Positions 1 through 8,829 of a stretch of 64,000 nt of DNA are shown piece by piece. The position numbers were made by a program, and so were the translations under genes. The notes under the pieces were generated by a model. That model saw only the letters and a program-made list of their open reading frames with translations, made no database searches and had not been told where the DNA came from. Numbering within the stretch: position 1 is the stretch's first letter; each line of letters begins with the position of its first letter. The DNA comes from Larkinella sp051857545 (GTDB lineage Bacteria > Bacteroidota > Bacteroidia > Cytophagales > Spirosomataceae). Location: NCBI RefSeq assembly GCF_051857545.1, contig NZ_JBPZHB010000006.1, positions 124,001 through 188,000 of the forward strand, given 5' to 3'.

Positions 1-1005
1 GAAAAACAGCGTTCCCGACTGCGCAATGCCCAGCCGGAAAGCCTCGGCCAATCCCCGACCCACCACGTAGCCCACGACGGCAAACAGCAGCGCCTGGGTC
101 AGAATCAGGCGGCTGACGTAACCGTTGGTAGCGCCAATCGCTTTGAGGGTGCCGTAATCCTTGATGCGGTCGATGGCCGCCGAGTAGAGCGTTAGTCCGA
201 TGATGACCAGTCCGGAAATGACCGCAAAACCGATCAGACTACCGAACGAAGCCGCAATGCCGTTGGTGGCTAACACGGTTTTGACGGTGACCTCCGAGAG
301 ATCATCGGCATTCCAGGCCCGCACACCGGTGATGCTCTGGTTAATCTGCTGAATAACCGTTGCTTCCAGGACACCGGTTTTGGGTTTGATGAGGTAAAAA
401 CTCACCTTGTTGGTCGGAACGTTGGCCAGATACCGGGCGCGTTCGATGGTCGTGAAGGCCAGTAATCCCCCGCCAAACGACCGCGCGCCCCGCGTCAGAC
501 CCGCGTTGTACACCTTTTTTCCGTTGACTTCGAAATAATCGCCGGGTTTGAGTCCGCCGAGGGCTTTGGCGTCGTAGAAATCGGTAATCAGCGCGCCTTC
601 CGGAATCATGTCGGCCGGTTTGGCGGTGTAGAGCCGCCACGGGCCACCGACAAAAGCGGGGGCTTCGGAGCCGATCAGCGAAAAACCGCTCGTGGTGCCG
701 TTGGCAAATTTAGCCCCGGCCCCGGCGATGACCACCGGATAAACCCGCTCTACGCCCGGCAGCGAACCGATTTCGTAACCTTTCCGAACGTCGAGCGGAC
801 TGAGCTGGTTGGCGTTGGTCGTGGTTTCGTCCGTCACCCAGATGTAGCCCTTGTTGTTGTCAACAATGCTCCGCATGGCGTCGGTCAGGAAGATGAAAAT
901 ACCGGCCTGCTGCCCCACCAGAAACACCGAAATAACGATCCCCGCCAGTGCGCCGAGCGACTTGGCCACATCGTACCGGATGAATTTGAACGCGATTCTA
1001 AACAT
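1..1005 (-). CDS. ABC transporter permease, FtsX/DevC-like (partial)
   Basis: The reading frame starts at ATG (1005-1003) and runs off the window edge, so the C-terminus is missing (335 codons seen). The first about 45 residues hold a hydrophobic segment typical of MacB/FtsX-type permeases. A long periplasmic domain with G-rich blocks follows. The helices return near the left edge, where the FtsX-like signature is visible (a region reading I-K-D-Y-G-T-L-K-A-I-G-A). It follows the adaptor gene by 20 bp and the ATPase gene before that, on the same strand. The trio therefore looks like a DevBCA-type exporter that moves a substrate outward through an adaptor and an outer-membrane channel. The substrate cannot be told from sequence. 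Confidence 0.85.
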   Translation of the reverse strand, partial: MFRIAFKFIRYDVAKSLGALAGIVISVFLVGQQAGIFIFLTDAMRSIVDNNKGYIWVTDETTTNANQLSPLDVRKGYEIGSLPGVERVYPVVIAGAGAKFANGTTSGFSLIGSEAPAFVGGPWRLYTAKPADMIPEGALITDFYDAKALGGLKPGDYFEVNGKKVYNAGLTRGARSFGGGLLAFTTIERARYLANVPTNKVSFYLIKPKTGVLEATVIQQINQSITGVRAWNADDLSEVTVKTVLATNGIAASFGSLIGFAVISGLVIIGLTLYSAAIDRIKDYGTLKAIGATNGYVSRLILTQALLFAVVGYVVGRGLAEAFRLGIAQSGTLFF

Positions 1006-1025
1006 GGTAAAAGGCGGTTTTTGCC

Positions 1026-1970
1026 TTATTGAATGGAAATGAGACATTCGACCCGGGCGCCGATGATGACTTTGCCGGGGTCGTCCAGTTGCACCCGAAC
1101 TTCGCGAACGCGCCGGTCTTCGAGGTTGGCGGCATTGTCGGCAAAGAGCGATTTTTTGCGGAGGTAGGGCGACGTCAGCACCACCGTTCCCGTGGTCAAT
1201 CGTTCGTTGCTACCCTGGGGCCGGATGTAGGCTTTCTGGCCCACTTTCACCTTTAGCGCAAACAGTTCGTCGATTTCGGTCAGGGCCACGAGCGGACCCG
1301 CCGGGGCAAAATCGCCGATGGACTGGTTGCTGGACAAAAACTGGCCGACTTTGGCATCCAGACTGAGCAACGTTCCATCTTCGGGTGCTTTCACGGTTTT
1401 CAGCCCGGCCACCGTCGAGGCATACTGGATGTCGGCCCGGAGTTCACTGATGCGCCCCTGAGCCTCCCGAACCTGGGCTTCCGACGCCCGGATTTGCTGT
1501 TGCAGGTTCGTCACTTCATACTTCGAATCGTCCAGATACTTCTGCGTCAGCGCTTTTCCGGCAAACAGCGTCTGGTTCCGTTGCAGATCGGCTTCGGCTT
1601 TCTGGAGTTGTACGCGCAACGTCTGCACGTTTTGCCGGGCGGTTTCAATGGCGTCCTGCTGGGTTTTGATTTTGACGCTGGCCTGTCGTAGTTGAGCCGA
1701 TTCGACGGCGTTATCCATCGTCAGAATCACCTGCCCTTTTTTCACTTCCTCGCCGATGTTGACGGCAATGCTTTTGACCAGCCCACCGGTTTCGGCCGAT
1801 AGCTGGCTGATTCGCTTTGCCGGCTCGATCACCGCGATGCCCAGCACCTCGTCGATGCGCTTCGGCGTTTGCACTGTCCGAACAGAATCCTGCGACTCCG
1901 CAGTCTTGTCTTTGCTGCCTCCACAGGACGCGAGTCCAATCAGTAGACCAAATAAGTAAACCGGTTTCAT
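1026..1970 (-). CDS. ABC exporter membrane-fusion (adaptor) lipoprotein, HlyD/DevB-like
   Basis: 314 aa. The N-terminus is a lipoprotein signal with a lipobox (L-A-S-C, Cys16), so the protein is probably anchored in the periplasmic face of a membrane. Residues about 55-85 form the first half of a biotinyl-lipoyl-like domain. A Gln/Glu-rich coiled-coil hairpin follows (about 90-190), then the second lipoyl half and a beta-barrel domain, which is the standard HlyD order. It lies 4 bp after the ATPase gene and 20 bp before the permease, so the three are very likely cotranscribed. The role is to bridge the inner-membrane ABC pump to an outer-membrane TolC-type channel; no such channel gene is adjacent. 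It could also be called a MacA-type adaptor, and sequence alone does not separate these. Confidence 0.88.
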   Translation of the reverse strand: MKPVYLFGLLIGLASCGGSKDKTAESQDSVRTVQTPKRIDEVLGIAVIEPAKRISQLSAETGGLVKSIAVNIGEEVKKGQVILTMDNAVESAQLRQASVKIKTQQDAIETARQNVQTLRVQLQKAEADLQRNQTLFAGKALTQKYLDDSKYEVTNLQQQIRASEAQVREAQGRISELRADIQYASTVAGLKTVKAPEDGTLLSLDAKVGQFLSSNQSIGDFAPAGPLVALTEIDELFALKVKVGQKAYIRPQGSNERLTTGTVVLTSPYLRKKSLFADNAANLEDRRVREVRVQLDDPGKVIIGARVECLISIQ

Positions 1971-1974
1971 AGCC

Positions 1975-2658
1975 TTAGTCGTTAAATTCGTTCACTTCGT
2001 TTACTACCCCGTTATCGACCTCCACGATTCGGTGGGCGTATTGTTTCAGGCGGGGATCGTGGGTTACAACGGCTACCGACTTGCCTTCATCGGCCAGCGC
2101 GCGGAGTTCCTGCATGACAATGCCCACCGAATTTTTGTCCAGCGATGCCGTCGGCTCGTCGCACAGCACCAGTCGGGGGTTGGTGACGAGGGCGCGGGCG
2201 ATGGCGATTCGCTGTTGCTGCCCGCCCGATAATTGTTTCGGGAGGTTCCGGCGCCGGTCGGTCATGCCCACGGTTTTGAGGGCCTGTTCGGTGCGGGCGC
2301 GGGCTTCGGCGCTGTTCACGCCCTGCAGTTTCAATGGCATGATTACGTTTTCTTCGGCGGTGAGCGGAGCCAGCAGGTTGAAATTCTGGAAAACAAACCC
2401 GATGGTATTCAGCCGGAGACGGGCCAATTCGCTCTGATTCAACTTATTGACGTATTGTCCATCGACCCAGAGGTCGCCGTAGCTGGGATAAATGACACAA
2501 CCCAGCAGCGAGAGCAAGGTCGTTTTGCCCGAGCCCGACGGCCCAATGATGAGCAACAGTTCACCCTCGTTCAGTTGCAGGGTGGTGGGTTGCAGGGCCA
2601 CAATGGTTTGATCGCCGGTTTGGTATTCCTTACCAACGCCTTTTAATTCTGCTATCAT
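1975..2658 (-). CDS. ABC transporter ATP-binding protein, DevA/LolD/MacB-type
   Basis: The ATG at 2658 gives 227 aa. A GTG at 2694 in the same frame would add 12 residues before the conserved start of the fold, so the ATG is preferred. Motifs are complete: Walker A GPSGSGKTT (39-47), Q-loop Gln91, signature LSGGQQQR (143-150), Walker B ending C-D-E-P (about 163-169) and H-loop His200. This is the energising subunit of the exporter whose adaptor and permease follow directly. It is divergent from the MarR gene at 2857, which suggests that the regulator controls this operon. Confidence 0.93.
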   Translation of the reverse strand: MIAELKGVGKEYQTGDQTIVALQPTTLQLNEGELLLIIGPSGSGKTTLLSLLGCVIYPSYGDLWVDGQYVNKLNQSELARLRLNTIGFVFQNFNLLAPLTAEENVIMPLKLQGVNSAEARARTEQALKTVGMTDRRRNLPKQLSGGQQQRIAIARALVTNPRLVLCDEPTASLDKNSVGIVMQELRALADEGKSVAVVTHDPRLKQYAHRIVEVDNGVVNEVNEFND

Positions 2659-2708
2659 CGGTTTTGATAAGCTAAATGCATTCTGTGATGACACTTCGAC
2701 CAGGGAAC

Positions 2709-2788
2709 CAAAACTACGCTTTCGTAATTATACACTGTATACATTTGCAATATTACTACGAAAACATAATTATTGTTTACTATATTTG
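2709..2788. promoter_or_regulatory. Divergent promoter/operator region between the exporter operon and the MarR gene
   Basis: The interval is AT-rich and carries a good Bacteroidetes -7 box for each direction: TATATTTG at 2781-2788 (plus strand, towards the MarR gene) and TAGTTTTG read on minus from 2716 to 2709 (towards the exporter). Between them lie the palindrome TGTATACA and two inverted half-sites of the type TTTCGTA (near 2720 and 2755). These could be MarR operators. Neither -7 box has a clear TTG at the usual spacing. Assignment is by pattern only. Confidence 0.5.
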
Positions 2789-2856
2789 AAAAAATATTTT
2801 ATTTCCGTAGTTAAACAAAAGTGCTAATCCGTTATTTTGTACGAAATCATAGTGAT

Positions 2857-3564
2857 ATGGACCGGGGAGAACAGCAACTTATTGATTTAGTGAATGCGTG
2901 GGCCAAATACAGTGAGGCTACGCCCGATGCGGATGTGGCCGGCTTTTGTCTGCATTATTTAACCGAAACCGCTCAGCCCGCTGTCCTCAATCAGCACAGC
3001 CCGGTGGCTTCTCCTGACGGGTTATACGATGAAAAATGGGTGGAGAGCCTGACGGGAACCGCAAACCGGTCGCTGACAGAGATCCGGCCATCGTCGCGGC
3101 TGGCTGCGTTGGTCGGGCGGTTGTCGAAGTATGGTTATTTTTATTCCAAAAAAGCCATGTTTCCACTCAACTTCAAAAGCATTGAGGAGCCGGTTTATCT
3201 GATCGTGCTGGCGCAAATGGGAACGCCCAAGAAGAGCGAGTTGATCTACGAAATGATGGTGGAGTTTGCCTCCGGAATCGACGTGGTGAACCGGCTGGTG
3301 GGCATGGGGTATATCGAAGAATTTCCGGACGAAAATGACCGGCGTTCCAAACGCCTGCGCATCACCGAAGCGGGTCTGACCATCCTGCAAGAGTGTTTTC
3401 CGGTGATGAACCGGGTGGCCGATGTCGCCTACAGTTCGTTGACCGAGGGCGAAAAAGCCCTGCTGATTCAGATTCTGGACAAACTCGACCGCTACCACGC
3501 GGAGCATTACAAACTAAGCAAAAACGCCGGGTTCGACGAGGTATATGACCGCATGGTTCCGTAG
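2857..3564 (+). CDS. MarR-family transcriptional regulator
   Basis: From ATG at 2857 the product is 235 aa; a GTG at 2821 in frame would add 12 residues. It is longer than the usual 140-170 aa of MarR proteins because of an N-terminal extension of about 80 residues. The C-terminal half has the winged helix: a helix-turn-helix around the stretch E-P-V-Y-L...K-S-E-L-I-Y-E-M, then a wing with E-N-D-R-R-S-K-R-L-R-I-T, the DxRxxxxxLT pattern of the family. It is divergent from the DevBCA-like exporter and so is the likely repressor of that operon and of itself. The inducer is unknown. Confidence 0.85.
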   Translation: MDRGEQQLIDLVNAWAKYSEATPDADVAGFCLHYLTETAQPAVLNQHSPVASPDGLYDEKWVESLTGTANRSLTEIRPSSRLAALVGRLSKYGYFYSKKAMFPLNFKSIEEPVYLIVLAQMGTPKKSELIYEMMVEFASGIDVVNRLVGMGYIEEFPDENDRRSKRLRITEAGLTILQECFPVMNRVADVAYSSLTEGEKALLIQILDKLDRYHAEHYKLSKNAGFDEVYDRMVP

Positions 3565-3655
3565 GTTAATCTTCTGCTAAAATCCTGGTCAAGACCAAGA
3601 TTTCCGACGAAAAACGTCTGCAACTTTGCCTCGTAAACCAACAACTACGACGAAC

Positions 3656-4081
3656 ATGCAAACGCAAACAATTGCAAAACGGGCCGCTCAGGGATTCATC
3701 CTGCTGTCGGCTTTGGCTCTCCTCTCGGTCAGTATGATGGCTTTTGCCGACCCCCAATCCGTTATGGATCTGGTTCACGTTCAACTCAACAACTCGGATG
3801 CTTTTAGCTCCATTCAGGGCGTTTATGGCGGAGTTGGTCTGACCCTATTTATCAGCCTCATTTACCTCATGCTCAATGACGTCAACAAGGGTCTGGCTTT
3901 TCTGTGTCTGCTGTGGGGCTTTTACGCGCTGTCGCGCACCATCACGGTTTTCGCCGAAGGGGCTTTGGGCGATTTTGGCCGGCAATGGCTGGTGACCGAA
4001 TCGGTATTCTTTGTCATTGCGCTGGTGTTGCTACGGGCCAATTCCCGAACCACGGCGGTTTCGGTTCAGAGGAGCCGCTAA
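3656..4081 (+). CDS. DUF4345-type membrane protein
   Basis: From ATG at 3656 the product is 141 aa; a TTG at 3626 is in frame but gives a polar, unlikely leader. Four hydrophobic helices are visible: residues about 10-32, a second near L-T-L-F-I-S-L-I-Y, a third near G-L-A-F-L-C-L-L-W, and a last one near V-F-F-V-I-A-L-V. The spacing and the G-x-Y-G-G motif fit DUF4345 (small four-helix inner-membrane proteins, no known function). It stands alone on the plus strand between the MarR gene and the toxin-antitoxin pair. The family call comes from recalled pattern only. Confidence 0.65.
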   Translation: MQTQTIAKRAAQGFILLSALALLSVSMMAFADPQSVMDLVHVQLNNSDAFSSIQGVYGGVGLTLFISLIYLMLNDVNKGLAFLCLLWGFYALSRTITVFAEGALGDFGRQWLVTESVFFVIALVLLRANSRTTAVSVQRSR

Positions 4082-4224
4082 TGAAAAATGCCAGCCCGTT
4101 GATGGTTGGCGTTTTTTTACACCTTGCATTTTGTACGTATACACAAATACGGTACTGGCTTTACCGACACTCGGGAACAGGTCAATCTAAAAAAGCGTTA
4201 TATTGGCATTCAAAAGCGACCTTT

Positions 4225-4461
4225 ATGCAACTGACGTATAAACTACCAGTGGATTCATTGAATAGCGGTTTTCTAGAAGCTATCAAGACTCAATTTGCCG
4301 GCAAAGAGGTGAATATTACGGTAGAAGATAGCAACGACGCTACCCCTGCAAGCCAGATGGATGCCTTTTACAAGATGGAAAAGCTGCGCAAGAAGCTAAA
4401 GAAGGTAAAAGTAGACCCGAGCATGGACCTGTCTGCTCTGGCCAACGAAGTTAATGTGTAG
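4225..4461 (+). CDS. Probable antitoxin of a type II PIN toxin-antitoxin pair
   Basis: 78 aa from ATG at 4225. The frame is open further upstream to 4081, but that part has no family features. The product is small and charged: an N-terminal segment M-Q-L-T-Y-K-L-P that looks beta-stranded, then a lysine-rich helix (K-M-E-K-L-R-K-K-L-K-K-V-K) and an acidic C-terminal tail. That matches antitoxins with an N-terminal fold and a C-terminal toxin-binding arm. It ends 6 bp before a PIN-domain gene on the same strand, which is the main reason for the call. No named antitoxin family was recognised. Confidence 0.65.
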   Translation: MQLTYKLPVDSLNSGFLEAIKTQFAGKEVNITVEDSNDATPASQMDAFYKMEKLRKKLKKVKVDPSMDLSALANEVNV

Positions 4462-4467
4462 GGTTCG

Positions 4468-4872
4468 ATGATTTATTTTGACACAGACGTCCTCATTAAT
4501 TATCTGGTTGAACAAGACTCGGCTAAAAATCAGCAAGCCATTCAACTCTACCAGAATGCATCAAAAGAGGGATTGTTCTTTTGCTCTTTGCTTTGCCTGC
4601 AAGAATCAGCCTTTGTTCTTGCCAAATTAAAGGTATCTACACGGGATATTGAAAGCCTGGTTGACAGCCTGCTAGCTCCTCCACTTGTTAATTACTCTGT
4701 AGCTCAATACCGGAGAGCTATCGAACTGGCAAGGAAAGTTGGATTTCAAAACATAAATGACTGTATCCATACGGCTATTGCTGAAACGTACTGTGCGGAG
4801 CTTTATACCTATAACCAGTCAGATTTCAAGCGCATAAAAAAATACACCAATCTGAAAATTACGATATTCTAA
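4468..4872 (+). CDS. PIN-domain ribonuclease toxin (VapC-like)
   Basis: 134 aa, the normal length of VapC-type toxins. It starts with the PIN signature F-D-T-D-V-L-I-N (Asp5, Asp7). A central Glu follows in L-Q-E-S-A, then N-D-C-I-H with the third acidic residue (Asp97), and a final Asp in N-Q-S-D-F. These are the metal-binding residues of the PIN nuclease, so the toxin is expected to be an Mg2+-dependent RNase held inactive by the preceding gene. The pair lies alone between the DUF4345 gene and a convergent desaturase, as mobile addiction modules often do. Confidence 0.85.
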   Translation: MIYFDTDVLINYLVEQDSAKNQQAIQLYQNASKEGLFFCSLLCLQESAFVLAKLKVSTRDIESLVDSLLAPPLVNYSVAQYRRAIELARKVGFQNINDCIHTAIAETYCAELYTYNQSDFKRIKKYTNLKITIF

Positions 4873-4917
4873 GCACGGTACCGAAGCCTGACTTATTGCC
4901 CCCTATCCGATTACCAG

Positions 4918-5988
4918 TCACCCCGCAACCGCCGACGCCTTCTCCGGATTCCATTCCAAAATGGGCCGCACCCGGTATTTCATCAACTCAATGATTTCCT
5001 GTTCGTTCTGAAACGCACCGTTGACGTTGACGACGTGTTTGGCCAGTCGATTGTACTGTTTGCTCAGGAGTAAGCCAAAAACCTGTCCATAGTCGAGCCC
5101 TTCGAAAATGATGGCTTTGTGGGCCGCATACTGGTCGAGGGTTTTCAGGAAAAACTTGGGATGCTCGCTCCAGTGCATGGCCGGGCGGCAGTGGTGGCTG
5201 ATGTGATAACCGTCGTTCCAGCACATGCGGTTATACTTGACGTTGATGCAGGTGATGCTGTTTTTGTAGGCATTCGCCGGATCGTTCCGGTCGATGAAAG
5301 CGTGTTGCGTCCAGTTGCCAATCATGCCAAAAACGCGCGTCATGACAAACGGAAGCAGAAACACCACAATCGTAGCCGGGGCATTTACCCACAGCAGAAC
5401 CGCGCACATCGTCAGAAAGAGGATTTCACCGCTCATGGCTTTCACTGCCATTTTCTGGCGGTTTTTCCGCTTCAGATAACCGATCAGTGTGATTACGCCC
5501 AGAAAGAAAAAGTTAGCCAGATACATCAGAAAGCCCCTGACGCTGTCGCGCTTGTAGGTCATCGTACTGCTCAGATCTTCGGGCATGTTATTCTCGGGAT
5601 GGTGCATACCGATGTGGTGACTCTGGTAGGTGTCGGGCGACATCCCGAAGAAAAGCGCCAGAAATGTCGGCATGTAATAGTTCAGCGCACTGTATTCCCG
5701 TTTGAACAGCGGACGGTGGGCCGCGCAATGCACCATGAGTCCAAATGGCCCTTTATAAATAGCATACGATGCAAAACAGGCAAATGCCAACACGCCCCAC
5801 ACCCAGCCGGTGATGCCCGGGATGAACAACAAAATACCCAGCGGTACCAGCGTAAACGAGATTTTTAGCGTCAGGTAGACGAACGGCAGGTCGCGGCTGT
5901 CCCGGATAAAGCGCAGTAAAAAACGATCGATAGCGGAGGAAGGTGGGGCTACGGAACTAGGATCCTGAAGGGCAGGCAATCTTCTCAT
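4918..5988 (-). CDS. Membrane fatty acid desaturase / hydroxylase family protein
   Basis: 356 aa from ATG at 5988; a TTG two codons upstream is less likely. Three histidine boxes are present: H-C-A-A-H (about residue 87), H-H-I-G-M-H-H (about 124-130), and a C-terminal cluster H-I-S-H-H followed by H-W-S-E-H. These bind the di-iron centre of membrane desaturases. Hydrophobic stretches before box 1 and between boxes 2 and 3 give four or more membrane helices. It probably introduces a double bond or hydroxyl into lipid acyl chains or a carotenoid-like substrate. There is no partner gene; it is convergent with the PIN toxin. The exact substrate is unknown. Confidence 0.85.
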   Translation of the reverse strand: MRRLPALQDPSSVAPPSSAIDRFLLRFIRDSRDLPFVYLTLKISFTLVPLGILLFIPGITGWVWGVLAFACFASYAIYKGPFGLMVHCAAHRPLFKREYSALNYYMPTFLALFFGMSPDTYQSHHIGMHHPENNMPEDLSSTMTYKRDSVRGFLMYLANFFFLGVITLIGYLKRKNRQKMAVKAMSGEILFLTMCAVLLWVNAPATIVVFLLPFVMTRVFGMIGNWTQHAFIDRNDPANAYKNSITCINVKYNRMCWNDGYHISHHCRPAMHWSEHPKFFLKTLDQYAAHKAIIFEGLDYGQVFGLLLSKQYNRLAKHVVNVNGAFQNEQEIIELMKYRVRPILEWNPEKASAVAG

Positions 5989-6070
5989 TGGCAAACAAAT
6001 TTCGTGATTCGCAGAGTAAGGTAGGCATTTTCAGCCAAAACCAAGCCTTTATCCCAGTATAGTTATCCTG

Positions 6071-8542
6071 CTACCCCTGTTTCCCGTCGTCGTTCGAAAT
6101 CTTTTTCTTCTCGCGGTTTTGACCGGCGTTCATTTTTCCAAACCGCCAGTTGACCGACAAACGTATGTTTCGGATGACGTTGTAGTTGGAGCCATCCGAG
6201 ATGAAAGTGGGCGTGCGGAGCAAGGTCGCAATGGTGTTGTAGCGCCGAAAGGGATTCTCGGCACTGGCGGTGATCGTCACTTTCTGCTTCTTGAATTCCT
6301 TCCGGCCCGAAAAACCGTAATAGTAAAAACCGGACGATTGCCCCTGCAACAGAATCCGGCGCGAATTGTAAGAACCGTTGGCCTGCAGGCTGATGTCGTG
6401 GGGCAACTGGAGCGAGGTATTCAGGTTAACCCGGTAACTCCAGTTCTCGTTGGTAATATTCAAGGCATTGCTGTTCAGAATGTTGTAGTTCAGCCCAAAC
6501 GACCCGCTGATGTTCCACTGTTTCACCGGACGCGCCGACCCGAACAGGTTCATGCCGTAGGTCGAATTCTGGGCGATGTTCCGGTAGGTGCTGCTCGAAA
6601 TGCCGCTCGTGTCGACCGTCGTGATGCGCTCGATGGCGTTGTTGGTTTGCCGCCCGAATAGCATCGCGTTCACAGTTGTTCCGCCTTTGGTAAAGGTACT
6701 GTACGACAATTCGACCGAATGCGCCAGTTCCGGGTCCAGATACGGGTTGCCGGTCTGGATGTTTTTCGGATCGGAGTAGTTGACGTACGGGTTCAAGTAG
6801 AAAATAGACGGCCGCTGAATCCGCTGGCTGTAATTCAGTTTCAGCCGTCGTTCTTCGCCAAACCGCTTCGAAATGGTCACGTTCGGCAGGAAATTCTGGT
6901 AGCGGTCGGTAAATTTCGTGCTGGTCGAAATAAAATTGGCGTTGATGTTCGTCATTTCCATCCGTCCGCCGAGGCTAAAACCCCACATTTTGCTGGTTCG
7001 CATCCGAAACGACGCATACGACGACCAGACCCACTGCTGGTAGTCGAACGTATTGGCGCGGGTGGGGTCTTCCCGGTAGTTCAACGAGCCGTCGGGCGCA
7101 TTTTCCAGGCGGTAATCGCTGCCCACGTCGCGCAAAATGGCCTTGGTGCCGACTTCCAGAATCCGGCGTTTGACGGTGGAGAACGGATGAGTATAATCGG
7201 TCTGGATTGTGAATTCCTTTTGCTGGTTGTCGTTGTTGTTGCGCTCGCGGTAGTCGATCACTTCGCTTTCGGGCAGCGGAAACTGGTTCAGCGAGTAGTT
7301 GCTGTGGTTGTTGTTGCGATTATACTGCGCCAGAAAGGTGTATTCCTGTTCCGGACTCCGCTTGAACGTTTTCGTGTAGTTGAAATTAACGTCCATGTTG
7401 CGGTTGCGGTTTTGGGTATGGTTATACCGCCGGAAATTCTGCGGATCGTCGGACGTTACCCGCGTATCGCGCGTGGAATTCGTGTTCCGTCCTTCCCCAC
7501 CAAAGCTGGCATCGACGCCAATGCGGTTTAGTGAATCGAGGTCATAATCGACACTCACGGAGCCAAACCCCGACCGCCCTTTGTTTTTGTAGGCATTGAT
7601 CTGTTCAATCGTGCTGATGACCTGACCGTCCAGCAGGTTTTGCCGCATGGTTTCGGAACCACCGAAATAATTATTCACGTTACCACCGCCATACGAGGTG
7701 ATACTCAGCTTATTTTGCTTGAAATTAAAGTTTCCGCCGAGGTTGTTCCGGCGGCTCCCAACCGAGGCATTCACCCCGCCCGTCAGGCCCTGCAACTGAT
7801 TTTTGGTGATGATGTTGATCACACCAGCCGTTCCTTCCGCGTCGTATTTGGCCGAAGGAGCCGTTACGACTTCCACTGATTTGATCAGTTCCGCCGGAAT
7901 CATCTGGAGTGCTTCGCTGATGCTGCGGGCCATGATGCTCGACGGTTTGTTGTTGATCAGCACTTTAATGCTGCTGCTGCCTTTCAGGGTAACCGTCCCG
8001 TCGGGATCAACCGTCAGCAAAGGCACTTTTTTCAGCACGTCGATGGCCGTGCCACCACTGTTGGTGATGTCTTTGTCGGCATTGTAAACCAGCCGGTCGT
8101 CTTTGTCTTCGACCAGCGGTTTTTCGGCCGTCACCACCACCTCGTTCAGCGTCCGCGAATCGGTTTGCATCTGCACAACGCCCAGCGCCACTTCGGCCCC
8201 TTCCGAACCGACCTGGACGGTATTGATGGTCTTATTTTCGTACCCGATAAAACTGATCACGACCCGATAGACACCGGCATCCACCCCGCTGATGGTAAAT
8301 TTACCGGCTTCGCTGGTGGTGGTTCCGCCAACAATTTTCTCGGTTTTAGGATTTAGTAAGGCCACCGTGGCAAATTCAACGGGTTTGTTCTGAGCTGCAT
8401 CCATCACCACGCCCGTGATTTTCGCTTTCAGGCTGGCCTTGATGGTGGTTTGAATCGCCGGTACGGGCGGCATGGAAGCCGGATTTTGAGCCCGAGCTGA
8501 AACAACTATACATAATAATAGCGGGAGTAGGATTTTTTTCAT
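6071..8542 (-). CDS. TonB-dependent receptor, outer-membrane beta-barrel family with CarboxypepD-like N-terminus
   Basis: The start at ATG 8542 leaves a clean signal peptide (M-K-K-I-L-L-P-L-L-L...A-R-A-Q); an upstream in-frame start adds a charged leader and is rejected. The order is: signal peptide, a carboxypeptidase-regulatory-like beta-sandwich (about residues 45-125, with G-x-V-x-D and Y-x-V-x-I-S-F-I-G-Y), a plug domain (K-K-V-P-L-L-T-V-D-P-D-G, then I-K-V-L-I-N-N-K-P), and a long beta-barrel rich in aromatic and Asn residues to the end. This is the outer_membrane_beta-barrel_3 type common in Bacteroidota. No SusD partner is adjacent, so the ligand (siderophore, peptide or other) cannot be inferred. 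Confidence 0.9.
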   Translation of the reverse strand: MKKILLPLLLCIVVSARAQNPASMPPVPAIQTTIKASLKAKITGVVMDAAQNKPVEFATVALLNPKTEKIVGGTTTSEAGKFTISGVDAGVYRVVISFIGYENKTINTVQVGSEGAEVALGVVQMQTDSRTLNEVVVTAEKPLVEDKDDRLVYNADKDITNSGGTAIDVLKKVPLLTVDPDGTVTLKGSSSIKVLINNKPSSIMARSISEALQMIPAELIKSVEVVTAPSAKYDAEGTAGVINIITKNQLQGLTGGVNASVGSRRNNLGGNFNFKQNKLSITSYGGGNVNNYFGGSETMRQNLLDGQVISTIEQINAYKNKGRSGFGSVSVDYDLDSLNRIGVDASFGGEGRNTNSTRDTRVTSDDPQNFRRYNHTQNRNRNMDVNFNYTKTFKRSPEQEYTFLAQYNRNNNHSNYSLNQFPLPESEVIDYRERNNNDNQQKEFTIQTDYTHPFSTVKRRILEVGTKAILRDVGSDYRLENAPDGSLNYREDPTRANTFDYQQWVWSSYASFRMRTSKMWGFSLGGRMEMTNINANFISTSTKFTDRYQNFLPNVTISKRFGEERRLKLNYSQRIQRPSIFYLNPYVNYSDPKNIQTGNPYLDPELAHSVELSYSTFTKGGTTVNAMLFGRQTNNAIERITTVDTSGISSSTYRNIAQNSTYGMNLFGSARPVKQWNISGSFGLNYNILNSNALNITNENWSYRVNLNTSLQLPHDISLQANGSYNSRRILLQGQSSGFYYYGFSGRKEFKKQKVTITASAENPFRRYNTIATLLRTPTFISDGSNYNVIRNIRLSVNWRFGKMNAGQNREKKKISNDDGKQG

Positions 8543-8715
8543 ACTTCGGGCAACCACTTCAACCAACGACAAAGGAGATTATAAACAGACAAGAAAATTA
8601 ATGAGCTAATTTACTGATCTTTTTATAAAAATAATGCCAATGTTAGTTACTGGAACTTATTGTAATAAGATCGCCCGAATTTTGGATTTTAGAACGGTTT
8701 CAAATCCTATTGTCT

Positions 8716-8829
8716 GCCCCTAAATACCCTGAAGCATTTGCCCCCCCAGCCCCCTAAAGGGGGAGCTTGGAGCGCGAGAAAACTCACCCTTTAGGGGGCT
8801 GGGGGGCAAATGCTTCGGGATTTAGGGGC
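8716..8829. repeat. Long imperfect inverted repeat between two minus-strand genes, overlapping a stop codon
   Basis: The two arms (about 8716-8758 and 8787-8829) pair almost without break: one contains gaagcatttgccccccc followed by agccccctaaaggg, and the other carries the complement. The loop is about 28 nt. The right arm contains the stop codon and last codons of the alpha/beta hydrolase gene (TAA at 8824-8822). It may act as a terminator or mRNA-stabilising hairpin for that gene, but its size and G-runs look like a mobile intergenic repeat. The rest of the 8573-8821 gap is AT-rich and holds the upstream region of the TonB receptor; no clear promoter was picked. Confidence 0.8.

Noticed and set aside
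3904..4224. Upstream extension of the antitoxin frame
   Set aside because: It lies out of frame over the DUF4345 gene and gives an atypical Gly/His-rich chain; the ATG at 4225 fits better.
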